This document shows, piece by piece, positions 57,459 through 64,000 of a DNA stretch of 64,000 nucleotides. The notes under the pieces were generated by a model. That model was not told where the DNA came from. It worked only from the letters and a program-made list of their open reading frames with translations, and did no database searches. Source of the stretch: Luteimonas sp. BLCC-B24. GTDB taxonomy: Bacteria; Pseudomonadota; Gammaproteobacteria; Xanthomonadales; Xanthomonadaceae. A program made the position numbers and the translations under genes. Position 1 is the first letter of the stretch; every line of letters starts with the position of its first letter. The stretch lies in NCBI RefSeq assembly GCF_028550595.1, contig NZ_JAQQGN010000008.1, forward strand, positions 1 to 64,000, written 5' to 3'.

Positions 57459-60344
57459 TCAGTCCGCAGGGTGCGCCACCGGGTCAGGCGCCGGACGTCC
57501 GTAGAAAAACCCCTGCGCGTACTGGCAGCCGAGTCCGTCGAGCAGTTCCCGCTGCTGCTGGGTTTCCACGCCTTCGGCAATCGTGTCGATGCCCAGCGTT
57601 CCGGCCAGGGCGAGGATCGCGCGCACCAGCGCCAGGCTCTCGGCGTGCATGCCGCTGCCGAGGCCCTGCACGAAGCTCTGGTCGATCTTCAGCGCCTGGA
57701 TCGGAAACCGGTGCAGGTAGGACAGCGCGGAGAACCCCGTCCCGAAGTCATCCAGCAACGCCGTCACCCCGTGGCCGCGCAGGGTTTCCAGCATGCGCAG
57801 CGCGCGCGGCGCATCGTCGAGCAGCGCCACCTCGGTGATCTCGATGCGCAGCCGGCGCGGATCGGCGCCGGCGTCGTCGACCAGCGCGAGCAGCCGCTCG
57901 ACGAAGTCGTCGGAGCGGAAGTGGCGCGGCGAGACGTTGATCGAGACGTAACCGCTGCTCGCATCGCCGGCCATGCGCCGGACCACTTTGCGGTACATCA
58001 GCCAGTCGACCTGCTCGATCAGGCCACTGTCCTCGCCGACACCGATGAACTCGGTCGGCGGCAGGATGCCGTGCACCTCGTGGCGCCAGCGCAGCAGCGC
58101 CTCGTGGCCGACCACGGCGCCGTCGGCCAGGCGCACGATCGGCTGGAACACCGGTTCGAACGCGTCCTGCAGGATCGCCCGGCGCAGATCGGCTTCGAGA
58201 TCCAGCAGGCGCGTCGCCTCGGCGCGCATCGCCTCGTCGAAGCGTTCGCTGCGATCGCGGCCGCAGGCCTTGGCGCGGTACATCGCCGCATCGGCGTCGC
58301 GCAGCAGGCCGTGGCCGTCGACGTAATCGGGATGCGACATCGCGATGCCGATGCTGGCCGACGGGTACAGCTCACGCCCGGCCACCCAGATCGGCCGCGC
58401 CAGCGCTGCGAGCAAGGCGTCGGCGGTCGCTTCGGCGATCCCCGGATCGTCGACTCCCCCGAGCATGACGGCGAACTCGTCCCCCCCGAGCCGGGCGACG
58501 AGATCCTGCGGACCGAGCATGGCCGAGATCCGCTGCCCGATCTCGACCAGCATCGCATCGCCGGCCGCATGCCCGACGCTGTCGTTGACCAGCTTGAAGC
58601 GGTCCAGATCGAGAAACAGCACCGCGAACGGCGCGCGCGCGCCCTCGGTGTCCGGCTGCAGCGCGCGGGTGAGCCGCTCGAGCAGTTGCAGCCGGTTGGG
58701 CAGACCGGTCAGCGGGTCGTGGCGCGCCTGGTGGACCAGCCGCTGCTGGGCCCGGACGCGCTCGCCGATCTGCGCCCGCAGTTCGCGATTGGCGTCCTCG
58801 AGTTCGCGGGTGCGCGCCTCCACGCGGAATTCCAGCTCCGCATGCGCGGCCTTCAGCGCGTCCTGCGCGCGCTTGCGCTCGAGCGCGCTGTCGATGTGAT
58901 GGGCCACGAAGGTCAGCAGGGCCTGGTCGCTGGGTGCGAACCCGATCTCGGGGTCGTAACTCTGCACGGCGATCACGCCGACGGGCCGGTCGTCGCGCGT
59001 CAACGGCACGCCGAGCCAGCATTGCGCGCGCGAGCCGCGACTGCGCACGTCGCCCCGGGTTTCCAGCAGCAGGATGCTCTCGCGCCGCGCGAGCAGTGGC
59101 TGGCCGCTGGCGATGACGTATTCGGTCAGGCCGTCGGCCAGCGGCCGGGTGCGCCGCACGGCGTCGCGTTCGTCGACCGAATACGGAAACTCGAGATGCT
59201 GCCCGTCCGCGCTGAGCATTGCGATGTAGAAGTTCCGCGCATACAGCAGCTCGCCGACGATGGCGTGCAGGTCGGCGTAGAACCGCTCCAGACTGCCGGC
59301 CGCGATCGACAGCTCGCTGATCCGGTACAGCGCACGCTGCAGGGTCTCGGCGCGTGCCCGCTCGGCGATCTGTGCCTGCAGGCCGTAGTTGGCCTCCTGC
59401 AGTTCGAGGGTGCGCGAGGCGACCCGGCGTTCGAGCTCGGCCTGGGCCTGCTTGCGATCGAGCGCGGTGAGGATGTGCTGGGCGACGAACTCGAGCAACG
59501 CACGGTCGTCGTCGGTGTAGCGGCCGGGCAGGTCGTAACTCTGGACGACGATCGCGCCGCAGACATGGCCGTCGCGGCGCAGCGGCACGCCCAGCCAGTC
59601 CGCGCTGTCGGGGCCGTTCAAGAATTCGGCGTCGCGCACGCCGTGGCGCCGGCGCAGTTCGGCCGACGGTCCGAGCATCGGCTGGCCCTCGCGCAGCAGC
59701 GCGGTCGTCAGGCTGTGCGGCATCGTCTCGAGCGCCAGCTCCTCGTCCGGATCCGCCGTCCACGGGTCGCGCTCGTCGACGAAATACAGGAAGCGCATCG
59801 TGTCGCGCAGATCGTCGTAGAGCACGATGTAGAAGTTCTCGGCCGTGGTCAGGCCGCCGACCACGCGGTGGATGCGGCGCAGCACCTCGTCCATTTCCAG
59901 CGTGGAACCGGCGAGATCGGCGATCTCGTAGAGCGCCTGCTGCAGGCGCTCGGAGCGACGCAGCTGGTCGAGGCGCAATTCCGCATGCAGCGTGTCCATG
60001 GCGCTGGCGGCCGCGTGCAGGACGAGCGCGAGCCAGGCCGCCTCCGCGGCGCCTTCGGCCGGCGCGTCGAGCGCGGCCGCCAGATACAGATCGTCCCGGC
60101 GCAGCACGCGCAGGCCGGGCGTGGCGTCGTCGCCCGCGGCCTCGTCGTCCGCGGACGCGACGCGCGCGTGCAGCGCGGGCGTGGCGGCCGCCGTGCCCAA
60201 TGTGCCGCAGCCCAGCAGGGCGCATCGCCAGTACAGCGCCGCGGCGACGCCGGAGGGCGCAGTCTCGACGATCGGGCGCAGACGCGCGTCCACGTCGACG
60301 GGCGACTGCCGGACAGCCGTCGATAGGCGATGACGTGCGGACAC
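57459..60344 (-). CDS. GAF-GAF-GGDEF-EAL protein
   Basis: Protein of about 961 residues from GTG 60344, which has GGGAG upstream; ATG 60446 would add 34 low-complexity residues. Two GAF domains (each with a SYD-type end: AIVVQSYDLPGRY and VIAVQSYDPEIGF) precede a GGDEF domain with RLGGDEF (~616) and an EAL domain with every catalytic motif present: HEALLRW (~746), SINVSPRHF, IEITEVAL, LDDFGTGFSALSYL, ALKIDQSF and AEGVET. No membrane segment is seen. Phosphodiesterase activity is likely; cyclase activity possible. Confidence 0.93.
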   Translation of the reverse strand: MSARHRLSTAVRQSPVDVDARLRPIVETAPSGVAAALYWRCALLGCGTLGTAAATPALHARVASADDEAAGDDATPGLRVLRRDDLYLAAALDAPAEGAAEAAWLALVLHAAASAMDTLHAELRLDQLRRSERLQQALYEIADLAGSTLEMDEVLRRIHRVVGGLTTAENFYIVLYDDLRDTMRFLYFVDERDPWTADPDEELALETMPHSLTTALLREGQPMLGPSAELRRRHGVRDAEFLNGPDSADWLGVPLRRDGHVCGAIVVQSYDLPGRYTDDDRALLEFVAQHILTALDRKQAQAELERRVASRTLELQEANYGLQAQIAERARAETLQRALYRISELSIAAGSLERFYADLHAIVGELLYARNFYIAMLSADGQHLEFPYSVDERDAVRRTRPLADGLTEYVIASGQPLLARRESILLLETRGDVRSRGSRAQCWLGVPLTRDDRPVGVIAVQSYDPEIGFAPSDQALLTFVAHHIDSALERKRAQDALKAAHAELEFRVEARTRELEDANRELRAQIGERVRAQQRLVHQARHDPLTGLPNRLQLLERLTRALQPDTEGARAPFAVLFLDLDRFKLVNDSVGHAAGDAMLVEIGQRISAMLGPQDLVARLGGDEFAVMLGGVDDPGIAEATADALLAALARPIWVAGRELYPSASIGIAMSHPDYVDGHGLLRDADAAMYRAKACGRDRSERFDEAMRAEATRLLDLEADLRRAILQDAFEPVFQPIVRLADGAVVGHEALLRWRHEVHGILPPTEFIGVGEDSGLIEQVDWLMYRKVVRRMAGDASSGYVSINVSPRHFRSDDFVERLLALVDDAGADPRRLRIEITEVALLDDAPRALRMLETLRGHGVTALLDDFGTGFSALSYLHRFPIQALKIDQSFVQGLGSGMHAESLALVRAILALAGTLGIDTIAEGVETQQQRELLDGLGCQYAQGFFYGRPAPDPVAHPAD

Positions 60345-60531
60345 GATATTCCCGGATCTCCCTTCCCCCGCGGCAGCATACCCAAATCCGGCACCCGCGC
60401 CGCGGCCGCGACCCCGTTCGCGCCGCCCGGACGTTGACCCGGACATGTCTGCGTCCGCGCCCCTGCCCCGGGTTCACCGAGCCCCCGAACGCGTCTTCCC
60501 GGCGCTCCGGCCAGCACGTACCCTGCCCGCC

Positions 60532-61098
60532 ATGGACGATTCCGCCAGCGCACAGGCAACTCCCGGCGACGATGCCTTGATGCTGGCCTTCGCCGCGGGC
60601 GATGCAGCGGCGTTCGAGGTCCTGTACCACCGGCATCGCGACCGGCTCTACCGTTTCCTGGTGCACCAGTTGCGCAGCCCCGCGCTCGCCGACGATGTCT
60701 TCCAGGACGTCTGGCAACGCGTGATCGCCTCGCGTGAGAGCTGGCGTCCGGACGCACTGTTCACGACCTGGCTCTACCGCATCGCCCACAATCGCCTGGC
60801 CGATCACTGGCGCGCAGCGCGTCATCGCCCACCCGCACCGGACGATGCCGATGCCCGCACCGCGGCGATCGTCGATCCGGACACGCCCGAGCGTCAGGCG
60901 GATGCGTTCGAACAACGTCGACGCCTGCACCGCGCCCTCGACGCCCTGCCGGACGAACAGCGGGAAGTCGTGCTGCTTCGCCTCGAACAGGCGCTCTCGC
61001 TGGAGGAGATCGGCGAGATCACCGGCGCCGGGCGCGAGACCGTCAAATCGCGCCTGCGCTACGCCATGGACAAACTTCGCGCGATGCTGAACCCATGA
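60532..61098 (+). CDS. ECF sigma factor
   Basis: Protein of 188 residues. Region 2: FEVLYHRHRDRLYRFL, ALADDVFQDVWQRVI and TWLYRIAHNRLADHWR; region 4: LDALPDEQREVVLLRLEQAL and LEEIGEITGAGRETVKSRLRYAM. It matches RpoE-like group 70 sigma factors. ATG 60532 is followed by the usual domain start; the frame is open earlier without coding character. It overlaps the next gene by four bases, the arrangement of a sigma/anti-sigma pair. Confidence 0.93.
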   Translation: MDDSASAQATPGDDALMLAFAAGDAAAFEVLYHRHRDRLYRFLVHQLRSPALADDVFQDVWQRVIASRESWRPDALFTTWLYRIAHNRLADHWRAARHRPPAPDDADARTAAIVDPDTPERQADAFEQRRRLHRALDALPDEQREVVLLRLEQALSLEEIGEITGAGRETVKSRLRYAMDKLRAMLNP

Positions 61099-61982
61099 GT
61101 CACCGTTCCCACACGCCTCTGGACTCCGACGAGCGCGCCCTCGCCGCGCGGCTGGCGGCCGACGCGACGGCGTCGCCGTCGCCGGCGGTCGATGCGTCGA
61201 TCCTCGCGGCGGCACGGGCCGCGGTCGCACCCGAGACCGGCCCGCGCCCCGCAGTGGCCGATGTCGCGCCGCGGGCTGCGTCGTCGCAGCGGCGTCCGCA
61301 TCGACGCTGGCCCGTCGGCGCCGGCGTGGCGGCGGCGCTGCTGGTCGCCGTCGGTGTCGCCTGGCAGCTGCGTCCCGCGCCGGACACGCGGCCGGAGCCG
61401 TGGTCGGAAGATCCGGCCCCTGCAGCCGCCCGCATCGCGCCGGCCCCGGCGGCAGATGTGCCCGCCTTCGCCGAGCCCGGCGCCGATCACTCCCCCACCT
61501 TCGACACCGCGTCGGTGGAATCGCCGGCAGCCGCGCCGCCGGGCGGCGCCGAAGCGGATGACGGGCACGCGCTCACCAGGGCCGCCGCCCCTGCACCGGC
61601 GCAGGCCGCGACGCAGGCGGATTCCGTGCCCGCCGCCGAGACTGCGCGCGTGACCGCATCCGGCGCCGATCCGGTTCCCGCGCCACCCGTGTCCGCCCGG
61701 GCGGACGCGGCGCCCGAGGCCGCGAGCGCCGCGCCCGCCGCGCCGCGCAGCGAGGCGACCCTGCGCCGCGCCGCGCCGTTGCACGAGGTCCACGACGCCC
61801 CCGATCACGACGAGCCGCCGGCCACAGCCGATTCGCCCCAGGTGCGCGCCGCATGGCTGGACCGCGTGCGCGAACTCCTCGACACCGGCGACATCGCCGC
61901 GGCGCGTGCCAGCCTGGCCGAGTTCCACCGCCGCCATCCGGACGCGGACCTGCCGCCCGACCTGCGCGCGCTGCTGGATTGA
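61095..61982 (+). CDS. Probable membrane anti-sigma-like partner, Ala/Pro-rich
   Basis: Protein of 295 residues coupled by ATGA to the ECF sigma factor. One membrane helix (VGAGVAAALLVAVGVAWQL, ~72-90) separates a short cytosolic part from a long Ala/Pro-rich region, then a helical end (WLDRVRELLDTGDIAAARAS, ending PPDLRALL). No HxxxCxxC zinc anti-sigma motif is present. Position indicates an anti-sigma or signalling role; the sequence itself does not prove it. Confidence 0.7.
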   Translation: MSHRSHTPLDSDERALAARLAADATASPSPAVDASILAAARAAVAPETGPRPAVADVAPRAASSQRRPHRRWPVGAGVAAALLVAVGVAWQLRPAPDTRPEPWSEDPAPAAARIAPAPAADVPAFAEPGADHSPTFDTASVESPAAAPPGGAEADDGHALTRAAAPAPAQAATQADSVPAAETARVTASGADPVPAPPVSARADAAPEAASAAPAAPRSEATLRRAAPLHEVHDAPDHDEPPATADSPQVRAAWLDRVRELLDTGDIAAARASLAEFHRRHPDADLPPDLRALLD

Positions 61983-61989
61983 CGCGCCC

Positions 61990-62592
61990 GTGCCGCTGGA
62001 CACCCTGGCCGCGCCGGCCAGCCACATGCTCGAGATCAAGCACAGCCGCTTCGTCGCGCATGCCGCGCCGGTCGAGCACGAGGACGGCGCACTGGCGTTC
62101 CTCCGCGATGTCCACGTCGCGGACGCCACCCACAACTGCTGGGCATGGCGGGTCGGCGACCAGTACCGCTCGAGCGACGACGGCGAACCGGCCGGCACCG
62201 CGGGCCGGCCGATCCTCGCCGCGATCGACGGCCAGGGCTTCGATCGCATCGCCGTCGTCGTCGTGCGCTGGTACGGCGGCGTCAAACTCGGCGCGGGCGG
62301 CCTGGTGCGGGCCTACGGCGGCTGCGCGGCCGAGTGTCTGCGCACCGCCACGCGTCGGCCGTTGATCGAACTGGCGCGCCTCACGTTGCGCGCCCCCTTC
62401 GATGCGCTCGGCAGCGTGCACACCGCGTTCGCCGCGCTGCACGTGCGCAAACTCTCGGAGACCTTCGACGCCCGCGGCGCCGTGCTGGACATCGAACTGC
62501 CGCGCACGGACGTGGCGGACTTGAAAACGCGCCTGCGCGATGCCACTCGTGACCGGGTCGAGTTCGCTCCCGCCGCGGACGATGCCCCCTGA
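61990..62592 (+). CDS. YigZ/IMPACT family protein
   Basis: About 200 residues from GTG 61990, just after the preceding gene. The family motifs are clear: IKHSRFVAHAAPVE, NCWAWRVGDQYRSSDDGEP, AGRPILAAI and VVVRWYGGVKLGAGGLVRAY, followed by the C-terminal DUF1949-type domain. The IMPACT/YigZ family is linked to translation control or RNA metabolism in some organisms; its bacterial role is unclear. The stop overlaps the next ATG by one base. Confidence 0.9.
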   Translation: MPLDTLAAPASHMLEIKHSRFVAHAAPVEHEDGALAFLRDVHVADATHNCWAWRVGDQYRSSDDGEPAGTAGRPILAAIDGQGFDRIAVVVVRWYGGVKLGAGGLVRAYGGCAAECLRTATRRPLIELARLTLRAPFDALGSVHTAFAALHVRKLSETFDARGAVLDIELPRTDVADLKTRLRDATRDRVEFAPAADDAP

Positions 62593-64000
62593 TGGCCTTC
62601 CGATCTCCGCGTGCCCCCGATGCCGGTCAAGCCAAGGCGCCCGTCACCGCACTGAAGATGTTGTGGCCGTTCGTGATGCGCCAGCGCGGGCTGTTCGCCG
62701 CCTGGCTGATCGCGCTCGCGTTGTCGTCGGTGGCCACGCTGAGCCTGCCCGTCGCGGTGCGCGGCATGATCGACCAGGGTTTCGCCGATCCGGCGCGCAT
62801 CGATGCGACCTTCGCCGTGCTGCTGCTGGTGGCGGTCGCGCTGGCGCTGTTCACCGCGGCGCGCTTCTTCTTCGTGTCGCTGCTGGGCGAACGTGTGGTG
62901 GCCGATCTGCGCACGCGGCTCTACGCGCATCTGCTCGACCTCGACCAGGCGTTCTTCGAGCGCAACCGCAGCGGCGATCTGGTCTCGCGCCTGAGCGCCG
63001 ACACCGAACTGTTGCGCTCGGTGGTCGGCTCGACGATGTCGGTCGCACTGCGCAGCACGGTGATGGTACTGGGCAGCATGGCGATGCTGGTGGTCACCAG
63101 CCCGCGCCTGGCCGCCTTCACGCTGATCGGCATTCCGCTGTTCGTCCTGCCGCTGGTGCTGGGCGGCCGGCGCCTGGAGAAGATCTCGCGCCAGAGCCAG
63201 GACCGCATCGCGGATGCGAACGCGCTGGCCAACGAAACGCTGGGCGCCATCCGCACGGTGCAGGCGCACGCGCGCGAGCCCTACGAGCGTGACCGCTTCG
63301 GCGGTGCGGTCGCGGTGTCGGTGGCCACCGCGCGCCGGCGGATCGGCCTGCAGGCCATCATCACCGCGGTGGCGATCACGCTGATCTTCGGCGCGGTGAC
63401 GGCCGTGTTGTGGTCGGGCGCGCACGACGTGATCAGCGGCGACATGACCGCCGGCACGCTGGGCCAGTTCGTGCTCTACGCGCTGTTCGGCGCCGGCTCG
63501 GTCGGCGCGCTGGCCGAGGTGTGGAACGAACTGCAGCGCGCGGCCGGCGGCATGGGCCGGATCTCCGAACTGCTGGTCGAAACGCCCGGCATTCGCGGCC
63601 CCTCGCAGCCCGGCACCGCGCTGGCGAAAGCCCGCGGCTCCCTGGCCTTCGAGGACGTCACTTTCCATTACCCCACGCGTCCCGACAGCCCGGCGCTGGA
63701 TGGTTTCACCCTGCACGTCGCGCCCGGCGAGACGGTGGCGCTGGTCGGGCCGTCGGGCGCGGGCAAGAGCACGGTGCTGTCGCTGCTGCTGCGCTTCCAC
63801 GACCCCGAACAGGGCGCCGTGGCGATCGACGGCATCGACCTGCGCTCGCTGCCCCCGGACGAGGTGCGTGCGCAGATCGCACTGGTCGCGCAGCAGCCGA
63901 CCATCTTCGCGACCACGGCGCGCGACAACATCCGCTACGGCCGGCTCGACGCCAGCGACGCCGAAGTCGAAGCCGCCGCGCGGGCCGCGGAGGCGCATGC
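62592..64000 (+). CDS. ABC exporter, permease-ATPase fusion (cut by window end)
   Basis: The first 469 codons are present and the frame runs off the window. ATG 62592 overlaps the YigZ stop (TGATG). About six membrane helices (ALKMLWPFVMRQRGLFAAWL onward; FFERNRSGDLVSRLSADTEL is the typical coupling-helix region) precede the ATPase domain with Walker A VGPSGAGKSTVLSLLLRF and Q-loop IALVAQQPTIF. The signature and Walker B lie outside the window. It belongs to the MsbA/multidrug exporter group; the substrate, lipid or drug, is unknown. Confidence 0.93.
   Translation, partial: MAFRSPRAPDAGQAKAPVTALKMLWPFVMRQRGLFAAWLIALALSSVATLSLPVAVRGMIDQGFADPARIDATFAVLLLVAVALALFTAARFFFVSLLGERVVADLRTRLYAHLLDLDQAFFERNRSGDLVSRLSADTELLRSVVGSTMSVALRSTVMVLGSMAMLVVTSPRLAAFTLIGIPLFVLPLVLGGRRLEKISRQSQDRIADANALANETLGAIRTVQAHAREPYERDRFGGAVAVSVATARRRIGLQAIITAVAITLIFGAVTAVLWSGAHDVISGDMTAGTLGQFVLYALFGAGSVGALAEVWNELQRAAGGMGRISELLVETPGIRGPSQPGTALAKARGSLAFEDVTFHYPTRPDSPALDGFTLHVAPGETVALVGPSGAGKSTVLSLLLRFHDPEQGAVAIDGIDLRSLPPDEVRAQIALVAQQPTIFATTARDNIRYGRLDASDAEVEAAARAAEAH

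Noticed and set aside
57471..60326. Open frame of 951 codons on the plus strand
   Set aside because: It is antisense to the GAF-GGDEF-EAL gene, whose domains are clear. It is a composition artefact.

Overview
The window looks like chromosome of a GC-rich gammaproteobacterium of the Lysobacteraceae/Xanthomonadaceae (Lysobacter, Luteimonas or a relative). Reasons: most genes are GC-rich with strong G/C bias at third positions; there is an XAC0095-like small-protein gene; a dispersed leucine-degradation (liu) gene set sits beside leucine dehydrogenase and a fused isobutyryl-CoA mutase, which suits a group whose membranes depend on iso-branched fatty acids; and short intergenic repeats are frequent. 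The genus is inference; no rRNA or tRNA gene was found to settle it.

Layout. 0-1.2 kb: an XAC0095-like gene and a candidate small RNA. 1.2-6.9 kb: a clearly lower-GC accessory island, all on the minus strand. In transcription order it holds an ABC/SMC-type ATPase, an HNH nuclease one base downstream, a truncated Mrr-like gene, an unknown secreted protein, a full Mrr-like nuclease with a membrane segment, and a uracil-DNA-glycosylase-like protein. Three of these genes share one ~95 bp leader together with the same start codon and first seven codons, so the island looks assembled by repeated cassette-like events. It is the best candidate here for an undescribed (probably anti-phage) system.

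7-40 kb: an archipelago for branched-chain amino acid and acyl-CoA metabolism: icmF, leucine dehydrogenase, isovaleryl-CoA dehydrogenase, thiolase, both methylcrotonyl-CoA carboxylase subunits, methylglutaconyl-CoA hydratase, HMG-CoA lyase and an HSD10-like dehydrogenase. Together they take leucine to acetoacetate and acetyl-CoA and adjust the acyl-CoA primer pool. Between them sit a TetR/hydrolase operon, a papain-hydrolase fusion, a cardiolipin-synthase-like PLD enzyme, a subtilisin autotransporter, two alanine-rich lipoproteins, bactofilin plus a zinc-ribbon protein, and the feoAB iron operon. A PAS-GGDEF-EAL protein is translationally coupled to HMG-CoA lyase.

40-64 kb: elongation-factor-P-like EfpL, a DUF4105/DUF2388 pair, D-2-hydroxyglutarate dehydrogenase divergent from serA, a NUDIX enzyme, two APC amino-acid transporters, part of the methionine salvage pathway (mtnB, mtnD, mtnC), a legumain-like peptidase, a secreted metallophosphoesterase, two convergent c-di-GMP proteins, an ECF sigma factor with a probable membrane partner, a YigZ protein, and an ABC exporter cut by the window end. 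Families of short inverted repeats are scattered through the window, and several lie in frame inside icmF.
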